Of a stretch of DNA of 64,000 bases, positions 8,295 to 16,394 are shown piece by piece. How positions within the stretch are numbered: the first letter of the stretch is position 1; every line of letters begins with the position of its first letter. Source of the DNA: HLUCCA09 sp038745585 (GTDB lineage: Bacteria; Pseudomonadota; Alphaproteobacteria; Rhodobacterales; Rhodobacteraceae); assembly GCA_038745585.1 (NCBI GenBank), contig JBCDLH010000012.1, forward strand, positions 52,836-116,835, in the 5' to 3' direction. A model generated the notes under the pieces. The model was not told the origin of the DNA and did not search any database. It was given only the letters and a program-made list of their open reading frames with translations. The position numbers and the translations under genes are program-made.

Positions 8295-9263
8295 ATGAAT
8301 GACTTGACTGAACGCCAGCTTATGACCCGCGCTGCGTGGCTCTACTATGTCGGCGGCCTCAATCAGGAGGCCGCATCGGCCCGCCTCGGGCTGACCCGAG
8401 CCCGGGTGAACAAGCTCCTCGCGCAAGCGCGCGAGATTGGGCTTGTCTCGATTACGATCAACGACCGCGATGTCGGCATGCTGCCGGTCGCCGAAGCACT
8501 GCGCCGCGAATTTGGCCTTGAACTCTGTATCGCGACGCCGGCCATCGAATTGCCCCCTGGCCCGGGGCTCGAAGGCTATCCGATGCGGGCCGTGGGCGCC
8601 GCGGCGGCACAGCTTTTGCGCCAAGAGCTGCAGCAACGCAGCGAGCTTGTTGTCGGCACGGGCTGGGGTAGGACGCTCGCACAAATGGCGCGGCAGATGT
8701 CGGGCTTGAGCGCGCCGAAGGCCCGGTTTACCTCGCTCATGGGCTCGCTTACGGCCAACTCCGCTGTGAACCCGTTTGAGGTCGTCCAAAGCCTTGCGCT
8801 TGCAACCGGGGGGGAGGGGTATTTCCTGCCCGTTCCGTTCATCGCCGACAATACGGCCGACCGCGACACCCTGATCGCCCAACGCGCCGTCGCCCGGCCG
8901 CTAGAGCTTGCGCGCTATGCCGATCTGGCCTTGATCAGCGTCGGCGAAATGCGCGAAGGCTCGCTCTTGCGCCAAAGCGGGATGATCTCTGCCGACGAGC
9001 TGTCTGAGCTCCGCGCGGCGGGTGCTGTGGGCGATACCAACGGGCTCTTCTTTGACGCGAAGGGGCAGCTCGTCGACCATCCCCTGGCGCGCCGGACGAT
9101 TGCCGTCGGCTTTCAAGACTTGCGTCGGGCGCGCACGATCGTCCTCGCAGCGGGGCTCGACAAGGTCCCCGCGACGCTCGCGCTCTTACGCAGCGGCATC
9201 GCAAAAGGGCTGATTATCGACGGCGATACGGCGCTGGCCCTGCAAAAGGAAGCCGGGCTTTAA
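8295..9263 (+). CDS. SorC/DeoR-type sugar-responsive transcriptional regulator
   Basis: This protein of about 322 residues has an N-terminal helix-turn-helix (AWLYYVGGLNQEAASARLGLTRARVNKLL, written here only as the span of residues 12-40). A SorC effector domain follows, with GTGWGRTLAQMA near residue 115, GSLTAN near 145 and a NGLFFDAKGQLVDHPL segment near 250. SorC regulators bind phosphorylated sugars or polyols. An in-frame TTG at 8259 would add 12 residues; the ATG at 8295 fits the family start better. Divergence from the E1alpha-E1beta-E2 operon suggests it controls that operon, perhaps also the kinase genes, sensing a phosphorylated product of the two kinases. Confidence 0.85.
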   Translation: MNDLTERQLMTRAAWLYYVGGLNQEAASARLGLTRARVNKLLAQAREIGLVSITINDRDVGMLPVAEALRREFGLELCIATPAIELPPGPGLEGYPMRAVGAAAAQLLRQELQQRSELVVGTGWGRTLAQMARQMSGLSAPKARFTSLMGSLTANSAVNPFEVVQSLALATGGEGYFLPVPFIADNTADRDTLIAQRAVARPLELARYADLALISVGEMREGSLLRQSGMISADELSELRAAGAVGDTNGLFFDAKGQLVDHPLARRTIAVGFQDLRRARTIVLAAGLDKVPATLALLRSGIAKGLIIDGDTALALQKEAGL

Positions 9264-9521
9264 TCTCTGCGGGGATGCTTTTGGGAAACACGCAGCATTT
9301 AAGTGCGTCGCCGCCGAGGCACCGCCGCCTTCCCCAGCGAGCCGCTCGCGATGTCCGGGCGACCAAGATCGGAACGCTGTCCCACAGCCTGCCGGTCAGG
9401 GCACTTCGGTCCGGCAACGCGCCCGAGGAGCCACGGAAGCGCGCGCGTTCGCGATGGATACGATGCCGAGCGGCGGGTACCCTTTCTGCAAAGGCCGCCA
9501 TTCGGTAGGCTCTCCAATCAA

Positions 9522-10214
9522 ATGACCATTCTACACGTGAGCTCACACCGGCGCTCCGGCACCCACGCGTTGATCGACCTGCTGCGCGCCCATATCGACG
9601 TCCACGGCGTGTTCTTTCATCTCGAAGAGCTTACCGAGGACGCGCTCGCGCAACCCTTGCCGCTTATCGTAAAGAGCCATGAGCCGTTTCGAGGACACAA
9701 GCTTGCTCGACTGAAAGGCGTCCGGCCCGCGGCCTTTCTCGAGGAGGTCGAGCGCCGCTCCGTCTACCTCTATGCACATCGCAACCCCTATGACGTGTTG
9801 AAATCCCTCTACTATTTCAATCTCGCCGGGGATGAGCCGGTCTACCGCATCGAAGAGCGGACTCCCTTCGGCGCCTTTCTTGCGCAAACCGGCGTGCAAG
9901 ATTCGGCGACCGGAGAAAACCGGGTGACGTTTTGGTTCCGGTGCGTGCGGGCCTGGCTCAACGACGCTTGGGTCGTGCCGGTCTCCTTCGACGAGATCAT
10001 GCGCCAACCGATCGAGGTGCTTGCGCGGGTGGCGCGCACGGCGCAGGTGCCGGTGCGCCGGGCAGCGGATGTCGAGAGCACGGCAGTGGGGCCAAACACA
10101 ACCGCCGCGCGTGCGCAGGCCGACCTGTGGACCGCGGAGGCGCGCGCGTTCTTCCGCGCATACGCCCACACGCCGACCTTGAGACGGCTCGACTATCCCT
10201 ATCTGCTACGGTGA
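9522..10214 (+). CDS. Small sulfotransferase-domain protein
   Basis: This 230-residue protein starts MTILHVSSHRRSGTHALIDLL. The RSGTH loop matches the 5'-phosphosulfate-binding loop of PAPS sulfotransferases. LYAHRNPYDVLKSLYYF (about residues 82-98) matches the 3'-phosphate-binding motif (RNPxDxxxS). A frame open from 9303 has no convincing family similarity or ribosome-binding site. The expected role is transfer of sulfate from PAPS to a carbohydrate or small molecule. Its neighbours give no substrate clue: it lies alone, convergent with the peptide-binding protein 22 bp away. It is shorter than most bacterial members. Confidence 0.75.
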   Translation: MTILHVSSHRRSGTHALIDLLRAHIDVHGVFFHLEELTEDALAQPLPLIVKSHEPFRGHKLARLKGVRPAAFLEEVERRSVYLYAHRNPYDVLKSLYYFNLAGDEPVYRIEERTPFGAFLAQTGVQDSATGENRVTFWFRCVRAWLNDAWVVPVSFDEIMRQPIEVLARVARTAQVPVRRAADVESTAVGPNTTAARAQADLWTAEARAFFRAYAHTPTLRRLDYPYLLR

Positions 10215-10236
10215 CCTGCGATCTTGGCTGCCCGGC

Positions 10237-12111
10237 TTAGCGCAGCCCGCCTGCGGCTTGAATCGCCTCGAACTTCTCGGCGTCGAACCACCAATACTCG
10301 TCGCCGCGCGCATAGGCCGGCTTTTCCGGCGGGCGGCCGAAGACATCCCAAAAGGCCAACCAATGCGTCCCCTTGGACCATTGCGGCACCCAAATGTGCA
10401 TCGAGCGCATCACCCGGTCGAGCGCGCGGGCCGCCGTCACCATCTCTTCACGCGTCTCAGCCGCGATCACCCGGTCGATCAACGCGTCGACCACGGGGTC
10501 GGCGAGGCCGGAGAGATTGAACGAGCCGGGCGCGTCTGCGCTTTGCGAGCCATAGATCGCACGGAGCTCCGTGGACGGGTTCTGCCCGACCACAAGCCGC
10601 GCAATGGCGATGTCATAGTCGAAATCCTCCTGCCGTTGCTGCATCTGCGCGGGGTCGATGAGATTCCAGGTGGCCTGGATGCCGATCCGCTCGAGGTTTT
10701 CGACATAGGGGATCACGATGCGCGCAAAGGCCGGGCTGTCATCGACAAACTCGACGCTCAGGATCTCACCATCCGCGTTTCGGCGGATGCCATCGTCGCC
10801 CACAACCCAGCCCGCTGCATCGAGAAGGTTAGACGCCTCCCGCGCGGCGCGCCGGTCACCGAGACGCGGAGCGCTCTGGGCAGGAACGAAAGCCGGCTCG
10901 GTAAAGATCTCCGGTGCGAGCTGATCGCGAAACTCTTCGAGCAGGGCAAGTTCTGCCCCCTCCGGGATGCCCTCGGCCTGTAGATCTGTGTTTTCAAAGA
11001 AGCTGTCCGTCCTGTCATAAAGCCCATAGAACAGCTGCTCATTCGACCACTCGAAGTTAAACATCCGCCCGATCGCCTGGCGCACGCGGATATCCTGAAA
11101 TTGCTCCTTGCGCAGATTTAGCCAAAAGCCCTGGGTGCCCGACGGCGTGTCATTGTCGAGGACCTCCTGCACCACCCAGCCGTTTTCGAGCGCAGGAAAC
11201 TCATATCCCGTGGCCCAAATCGCCGAGCTAAACTCCTCGTGAAAGACGTATTCGCCGGATTTCAGTGCCTCGAACGCGGCGGTGCGGTCGGCGAAATACT
11301 CGTAGACCACGCAGTCAAAGTTGTCCTTGCCGATATTGACCGGCAGATCGGCGCCCCAATACTCGGGATCGCGGCAATAGGTGATCGAGCGCCCGGGATC
11401 GGCGTCTTCGATCAAGAACGGCCCCGAGCCCACGGGCGGCTCCATCGTTGAGCGGGTAAAGTCCACATCGGCATAGTAGTGCTCTGGCAAAATCGGAAGC
11501 TGGCCGATATCGGCGGCCAGGTCGCGCGTCATGGCGTCTTCGGCAAAGTCGACCCGGACGCGGCGCGCGTCCAGAACACGCGCGTCCGCCACATCATCGA
11601 GCAGGATGCGATAGGACGGCACGCCGTCTTCGCGCAGAGTATTGAGCGTAAAGACCACGTCGGTGGGTTTGACCGGCTCACCATCATGAAAGGTTGCGCC
11701 CTCCCGCAGCGTGTAGATCACGTAGGACCGATCGGGCGGATAGGCGACGCTCTCGGCAAGGAGCCCGTAGACAGCGTCGGGCTCGTCGAACGCGCGCGCA
11801 AGGAGCGTGTCGTAGATCCGAAGCAGCCCCTGCGCCGGCTCGCCCGCGAGAATGAAGTAGTTGAGACTGTCGAATGTGCGGCTTGCGCCCGTCCCCTGGA
11901 AACTGATTGTGCCGCCTTTCGGGGCGTTGGGATCGACATAGTCGAAATGGGCAAAATCGGGTGGGTATTTGAGGATGCCAAAGGTCGAGATGCCGTGGCT
12001 CGTGATCAGGTCGTCTTCCGCGGCCGCTGCCGGAGCGGTTGCGAGGCTGAGCGCCAAGAGCGGCGCCGCCGCCAGCCAAGCGATATCCGTCTCAAATCCG
12101 ATCTTTCCCAT
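10237..12111 (-). CDS. Extracellular solute-binding protein family 5, YejA-like (oligopeptide/microcin C type)
   Basis: This 624-residue protein starts after GGAGG, with a signal peptide (hydrophobic stretch about 11-28 ending TAPAAAAEDD). The mature part begins with the YejA-type segment HGISTFGILKYPPDFAHFDYVDPNAPKGG and keeps SBP_bac_5 blocks (LREGATFHDGEPV, VGSGPF, FWLNLRKEQFQDIRVRQAIG). It should be a periplasmic receptor for peptides or peptide-like compounds. The usual permease and ATPase genes (yejB, yejE, yejF) are not adjacent on either side, so it is either an orphan receptor or its transporter lies outside the window. Confidence 0.85.
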   Translation of the reverse strand: MGKIGFETDIAWLAAAPLLALSLATAPAAAAEDDLITSHGISTFGILKYPPDFAHFDYVDPNAPKGGTISFQGTGASRTFDSLNYFILAGEPAQGLLRIYDTLLARAFDEPDAVYGLLAESVAYPPDRSYVIYTLREGATFHDGEPVKPTDVVFTLNTLREDGVPSYRILLDDVADARVLDARRVRVDFAEDAMTRDLAADIGQLPILPEHYYADVDFTRSTMEPPVGSGPFLIEDADPGRSITYCRDPEYWGADLPVNIGKDNFDCVVYEYFADRTAAFEALKSGEYVFHEEFSSAIWATGYEFPALENGWVVQEVLDNDTPSGTQGFWLNLRKEQFQDIRVRQAIGRMFNFEWSNEQLFYGLYDRTDSFFENTDLQAEGIPEGAELALLEEFRDQLAPEIFTEPAFVPAQSAPRLGDRRAAREASNLLDAAGWVVGDDGIRRNADGEILSVEFVDDSPAFARIVIPYVENLERIGIQATWNLIDPAQMQQRQEDFDYDIAIARLVVGQNPSTELRAIYGSQSADAPGSFNLSGLADPVVDALIDRVIAAETREEMVTAARALDRVMRSMHIWVPQWSKGTHWLAFWDVFGRPPEKPAYARGDEYWWFDAEKFEAIQAAGGLR

Positions 12112-12169
12112 GGAAACCTCCACGTTGCCGATCCAGTGAGGATAGCACGCTACGTCAAAGCGGGAAGGT

Positions 12170-12706
12170 TCAGATCGGGCCAACCACCATGTTCTGCCAC
12201 ATACCCCATATGGTTGTGACAAAGATCGACACGATGCCAATGAACTGAACATAGCGGCGATGATTTGTCAGCTTGTCGTAGAGGCCCGCGCCATCCGCCT
12301 CATGGATCTTTCGCGCCGTGCGCACCGACAGCATGAAGACCAGGCTCATTGGAAAGCCCAACAGAAAAATCGCCTGGGCAAACTCGACGCCATAAAGAAA
12401 GCCGATGAGGGCTAGGCTCGTCATGGCAAAGGAACCGAGGCCGAGCATCCAGAGCCCGGCGATCCGTTCGATGTAAAGGAGCCGGTTGACGTAGACGCGC
12501 ACGATATCTTGGAGGTCGCTCGTGGCTTCCTCTGCCTCGGACGAGCCCTCGGGCGCCCGGCGGGCACGCGCCACCATGTCGAACGGGACCCCGAGGACGA
12601 AATGGCTCGCCGTGGACCACATCACGGCCAGCGCGATCCAAAACCACAGATTGGAGAAGGACCGCATGTCGATGATCTCGAACGCGGTCAGATACCAGTC
12701 CTGCAC
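12170..12706 (-). CDS. Conserved multi-spanning membrane protein, function unknown
   Basis: This protein of about 178 residues is read from GTG 12706 (VQDWYLTAFEIIDMRSFSNLWFW). A shorter start at the internal Met of MRSFSNLW is possible; the longer frame up to 13021 runs into the hemB leader and is doubtful. There are four to five hydrophobic segments, around residues 14-36, 77-100, 102-124 and 150-172. From memory, similar Rhodobacteraceae proteins have been labelled as a component of the SufBCD complex, but nothing in the sequence proves a role in Fe-S assembly. It is upstream of the YejA-like gene on the same strand, 58 bp away, and divergent from hemB. Confidence 0.7.
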   Translation of the reverse strand: MQDWYLTAFEIIDMRSFSNLWFWIALAVMWSTASHFVLGVPFDMVARARRAPEGSSEAEEATSDLQDIVRVYVNRLLYIERIAGLWMLGLGSFAMTSLALIGFLYGVEFAQAIFLLGFPMSLVFMLSVRTARKIHEADGAGLYDKLTNHRRYVQFIGIVSIFVTTIWGMWQNMVVGPI

Positions 12707-13070
12707 TTGCGGCAGCTCTCCCTCACGCGGCGGCGCAGAGAGCGGAACGGGAGCAGATCCGGTCCGAGCCCTGCAATCGGCCCTCTTTATCGGAGCGCGG
12801 ACACTATCGGCGCTCCGGCGCGATTGTAACCCACTCCGTTGGGCCAAATCCAACGTGCCGAGCGATGCGCGCCCTTGCGGCCACAGATCGCGCTGGGGGG
12901 CAGCCGCTGCCCGAGACCGCGGCCGCGTTTGGCTGTGCGCAAACACGCGGCGGAGGCTCAGACAACGGGCCCAATTGACCTCGGCAGACGGGGCGCGCAG
13001 ACGGGGCCGGACCACGCGCAAATCGACCCACCAAGCGCGCCGCTACGCGACGAAGACCGAAGGAAGCCCC

Positions 13071-14072
13071 ATGCGCCCCATCCTCGCCCCCTACCCCGCC
13101 GGCCGGCCCCGTCGCCTCCGCCGGACCGACCCGATGCGTGCTCTTGTCCGTGAAGGACACCTCACTCCGAGCGATCTGATCTGGCCGCTTTTCGTACGCG
13201 ACGGCGAGGGTGTGCTCGAAGCCATTCCCTCCATGCCCGGTGTGCACCGCCGTTCTGTCGACCTGATCGTCAAGGCCGCGCAAGAGGCTGTCTCGCTCGG
13301 CATCCCGGCGATCTGCATCTTTCCCTACACCGATCCGGCGCTCAAAACCGACCTTTGCGAAGAGGCCTGGAATCCGGACAATATCGGCAATCGCGCAATC
13401 CGCGCCGTAAAGTCGGCGGTGCCTGGGATCGCGGTGATGACAGACATTGCGCTCGACCCCTATAACGCCCACGGCCATGACGGGATTGTGCGGGATGGCG
13501 AGATCCTCAACGACGAGTCCGTCGATGCCCTGGTGCGCATGGCATTGGCCCAGGCCGATGCGGGGGCCGACATCCTCGGCCCGTCGGACATGATGGACGG
13601 GCGGATCGGCGCGATGCGCAATGCGCTCGAGAACCACGGGCACAAGAATGTTGCGATTTTGTCCTATGCCGCCAAATACGCCTCGGCCTTCTATGGCCCC
13701 TTCCGCGACGCGGTCGGCGCGTCGGGCGCGCTCAAGGGCGATAAAAAGACCTATCAGATGGACCCGGCCAACGGGAACGAAGCGCTGCGCCTGATCGAAC
13801 GCGACCTCTCCGAAGGGGCAGACATGGTAATGGTCAAGCCGGGGCTTGCCTATCTCGACATTTGCCGCCGCGTGAAAGATGCATTCGGGGCTCCGACTTA
13901 CGCATATCAGGTGTCAGGGGAATACGCGATGATCCAAGCCGCGGTAGAACGCGGCTGGATCGACGCCGAGCAGATCATGATGGAGAGCCTCATCGCCTTC
14001 AAACGCGCCGGCTGCGACGGCATCCTCACCTATTTCGCCCCCGAAGCGGCAAAACGGCTCCAAACTTCATAA
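13071..14072 (+). CDS. hemB: Porphobilinogen synthase (delta-aminolevulinic acid dehydratase)
   Basis: This 333-residue protein condenses two 5-aminolevulinate molecules to porphobilinogen in tetrapyrrole synthesis. The Schiff-base lysines are visible in SYAAKYAS (about 202) and MVKPGLAYLD (about 256). The metal-binding stretch reads DIALDPYNAHGHDG instead of the cysteine triad of zinc enzymes, as in alphaproteobacterial HemB, which is not zinc-dependent. The start at 13071 follows AGGAAG; an open frame back to 12522 is a G+C artefact. The same organism has cysG for siroheme in this window, so HemB feeds that branch as well. Confidence 0.95.
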   Translation: MRPILAPYPAGRPRRLRRTDPMRALVREGHLTPSDLIWPLFVRDGEGVLEAIPSMPGVHRRSVDLIVKAAQEAVSLGIPAICIFPYTDPALKTDLCEEAWNPDNIGNRAIRAVKSAVPGIAVMTDIALDPYNAHGHDGIVRDGEILNDESVDALVRMALAQADAGADILGPSDMMDGRIGAMRNALENHGHKNVAILSYAAKYASAFYGPFRDAVGASGALKGDKKTYQMDPANGNEALRLIERDLSEGADMVMVKPGLAYLDICRRVKDAFGAPTYAYQVSGEYAMIQAAVERGWIDAEQIMMESLIAFKRAGCDGILTYFAPEAAKRLQTS

Positions 14073-14239
14073 ACCGCGGCTTAAACGCCTCCGCCTTCCG
14101 TACTGTCCCGCGTCGGACGGGCCCCCGCCGCGGTTGCCAGACCCTGAGCCGATGCGTAACCTCTTGACCCAGGGGAACGCATCCGGCGCCACCGCCCTCT
14201 GATGTGGCATGGCGCCCGAGTGACAGGGGAACACCAACC

Positions 14240-14851
14240 ATGGCCGATACAGACGTCCTAAAGCCAATCGCCGACAAGACGCAGCGCATCCAAGACCGAC
14301 TGCAAGAGCTCATCCGTACCGTCCTGAGCAATATCAGGCCCGCGTTGAAGCTCCTCGCGCGGTTCATCAAAAATGTCCGCACCTCCGCCAAAGTCCTCAT
14401 CGCCAAGGTCGGCAAAGCCGCGGTGAACACCCTGCTGAAAGCGGCCGAGAAGCTCCTGGCCCTCGGCCCCAAACTCGACAAGCTCGTAGCCCAAGCCCGC
14501 AAGATCGCTCAAGCGATCCTGGCCACCATCAAGAAAGCTGTGCAGCCCGAAAAGGTCTTCAAGCTCCTGAAATCCATGGTGGCGCGTCTGGCCGCGAGCT
14601 TCCGAGCCATCGTCGGCCTCGTCGCTCAGATCCTGAGCGCCCTCAATCCCCTTAACGCCGTTCTGGCCGTGGTCCGTAGCTTTGCGATGGTCCTTATGCT
14701 GATGCTGAAATGGATCCGCGACGTGGTCGGCCTGGCCTTGATGATCAAGAAGACGCAGTCGCTCGTCAGCAAGATGGCGAAGGCGCTCCGGGCGGAATTG
14801 AAAACGGTCACGCAGCTCGTGAAGGAAACGAACCGGCTAAAGCCTGCGTAA
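14240..14851 (+). CDS. Lysine/alanine/leucine-rich helical protein, no recognised family
   Basis: This 203-residue protein starts MADTDVLKPIADKTQRIQD after GGGGAAC. It is almost entirely predicted helix: Lys, Ala and Leu recur with 3-4 spacing, there are very few Gly or Pro, and no Cys. A long hydrophobic stretch (about residues 125-170, LVAQILSALNPLNAVLAVVRSFAMVLMLML in part) could insert in a membrane. The flanks are strongly basic. It resembles no enzyme I know; apolipophorin-like or pore/scaffold roles are only guesses. It stands alone, 167 bp after hemB and followed by an intergenic repeat. Confidence 0.6.
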   Translation: MADTDVLKPIADKTQRIQDRLQELIRTVLSNIRPALKLLARFIKNVRTSAKVLIAKVGKAAVNTLLKAAEKLLALGPKLDKLVAQARKIAQAILATIKKAVQPEKVFKLLKSMVARLAASFRAIVGLVAQILSALNPLNAVLAVVRSFAMVLMLMLKWIRDVVGLALMIKKTQSLVSKMAKALRAELKTVTQLVKETNRLKPA

Positions 14852-15126
14852 GGCACGCGCCTTTGAAGCCCCTCGGTCTGGCCCGCTGCAGCGCGCTCTC
14901 GCGCCCACCCCAGTCTTGTCGTGCCGGGTGTGCCTTAAGGTCGAAGTCCGTTAGGAGGCCGGTGCGAGAAGCTCGGTTTCGCTTCCACTGCGACCGAAAG
15001 CATTTTCACAAACTGCAGCGTCAAACGTCGACCGCTTGTCGCTAGTATACCCGGAGATCGGGCAAGGGCAAAATGGCTCACAGCATCCCCCCGCAACTCT
15101 CCTCCAAGCTAAGGATGAGCATCACT

Positions 15127-15297
15127 GCACGGAACAAAAGCCAAAGGCCGCCGTGCCAGCGCCGTCCCGTGCCCACGGGAAGGCGCTTCGTCTTTTTAAG
15201 CGCATAGCCTGGGGCGGGGAGGGACTTCGCTGAGACAAAGCGCTTGGCTCATACGTCGCCCCACCACCCCACGGGAGGGCACCAGCACGGCTTGCGC
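15127..15297 (-). repeat. Interspersed intergenic repeat, copy E (inverted orientation)
   Basis: It lies in the 491-bp gap 14852-15342, which has no credible gene. Read on the minus strand it matches copy A: outer GCACGGAA/AAAGCC end, CCGTGCCAGCGCCGTCCCGT, GGGAAGGCGCTTCGTCT, AAGCGCATAGCC, GGGGAGGGACTT, then GGGCACCAGCACGGC. The second arm is more decayed than the first. Bases 14852-15126 upstream hold nothing I can identify. Confidence 0.8.
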
Positions 15298-15342
15298 TTC
15301 ATTGAGGCGTAAACCTTCGCGTCAAGCACTGCGAAGGACGCC

Positions 15343-15594
15343 CTAACCGCGCCCTCCGCTTTTCCCAGCGCCCCCTGACTTGCCGGATTTGGCCGCCTTG
15401 CTCGACGCTTCCACCATCTTTCGCGCCCGCGCCGCCGCCGCGCGCAGCTCTTCGGCGATCTCCTCGGCCTCGTCGGGGTCGAAATCGAGCGGGAGCTCGA
15501 CACCTTGCGCCTCGACATAGATCCGCACCATGCCGAGCGTCGTTGGCCCGATCTGCAGGTTGGCGCTGATGTCGCTTTCGCTATCGATGCCCAT
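15343..15594 (-). CDS. Small conserved alphaproteobacterial protein (DUF6324-like)
   Basis: This 83-residue protein starts MGIDSESDISANLQIG. The middle part (MVRIYVEAQGVELPLDFDPDEAEEIAEELRAAA, residues 22-54) looks strongly conserved and acidic-helical, and the C-terminal 20 residues are a Lys/Gly/Ser tail. I believe this matches a small domain of unknown function in Rhodobacteraceae, but the number is from memory. A longer frame from 15620 is possible but unsupported. It is convergent with the helical protein and divergent from the GNAT gene. Confidence 0.65.
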   Translation of the reverse strand: MGIDSESDISANLQIGPTTLGMVRIYVEAQGVELPLDFDPDEAEEIAEELRAAAARARKMVEASSKAAKSGKSGGAGKSGGRG

Positions 15595-15715
15595 GGCGGC
15601 CCTCGCAGATTACGACCCATACGGTGCGCGAGACATCTGCCCTAGCCCGGCGGGGCGCGGCAGGCAAGGCCGGCACCGCTTGACACCGGGCATCGGCGGA
15701 CCGCACTTGGGCACC

Positions 15716-16234
15716 ATGTCTGTGCAGTTGCGCGATCTTGCCCCGGGCGATGCCGGATGGATCCTCCAACGGCACGCCGAGCACTACAGCGCAACACAGG
15801 GCTTCGCGCCTGAGTTTGAGGCAACGGTCGCCCGCATCCTTGCCGACTTTATCGCACAGCGTGACGCCAAGACGGATCGCGCCTGGATCGCCACGGCCGA
15901 GGGTGGGGCGCGGCTGGGCTCGGTCCTTTGCCTCCGGCGCGCGCCGCAAACGGCGCAATTGCGCCTCCTTTTCGTCGAGCCCCGCGCGCAGGGACAGGGC
16001 CTTGGCAAGCGCCTCCTCTGGGCCTGCATCGCCCATGCGCGCAACTGGGGCTTTCGCGAACTGGTGCTCTGGACCCATGCGGAACAGCGCGCCGGTTGCG
16101 CGCTCTACGCCAAGGCGGGCTTCACTCTCGAAGGGTCTGAGCGGACCGAGAGCTTTGGCGTCGATGCGGTTGTCCAACACCTCCGGCTCGACCTCAGCCA
16201 GGCCGATCGCGCCCGCGCCGCCCTCTTGCAATAG
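15716..16234 (+). CDS. GNAT family N-acetyltransferase
   Basis: This 172-residue protein starts MSVQLRDLAPGDAGWILQRHAEHY. The acetyl-CoA-binding motif A is RLLFVEPRAQGQGLGKRLL (about residues 80-98). The C-terminal motif AGCALYAKAGFTLEGSE is typical of GNAT domains that follow MarR domains, but no MarR domain is present here. The ATG at 15716 is chosen over 15530 because the upstream frame has no family similarity. Substrate unknown. It is followed 31 bp later by tRNA-His. Confidence 0.8.
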   Translation: MSVQLRDLAPGDAGWILQRHAEHYSATQGFAPEFEATVARILADFIAQRDAKTDRAWIATAEGGARLGSVLCLRRAPQTAQLRLLFVEPRAQGQGLGKRLLWACIAHARNWGFRELVLWTHAEQRAGCALYAKAGFTLEGSERTESFGVDAVVQHLRLDLSQADRARAALLQ

Positions 16235-16265
16235 CAAGGCCGCGCCGCTAGGACGCTCGCGGCGT

Positions 16266-16342
16266 GCCGCCTTAGCTCAGTTGGTTAGAGCGCTGGATTG
16301 TGGATCCAGAGGTCCCCTGTTCAAGCCAGGGAGGCGGTACCA
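16266..16342 (+). tRNA. tRNA-His (GTG anticodon)
   Basis: This 77-nt cloverleaf has acceptor GCCGCCT/AGGCGGT, D arm GCTC...GAGC, anticodon stem CTGGA/TCCAG with loop TTGTGGA (anticodon GTG), T arm CCCTG-TTCAAGC-CAGGG and an encoded CCA. The discriminator is A73 and the base before G1 is T, so the canonical G-1:C73 identity pair of tRNA-His is missing. That is known for a clade of alphaproteobacteria with a divergent HisRS. Confidence 0.95.
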
Positions 16343-16394
16343 CTTTTGGACCGGCACGCGCTCTTTCGATCCGAGCCCCTGCGCGCGGGTTGCT

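Noticed and set aside
12707..13021. Longer N-terminus for the membrane protein at 12170
   Set aside because: The extra 105 residues are Arg/Ser/Pro-rich and overlap the likely hemB promoter region.
15036..15233. Short plus-strand frame of 65 codons
   Set aside because: It is made largely from copy E of the intergenic repeat and has no family similarity.
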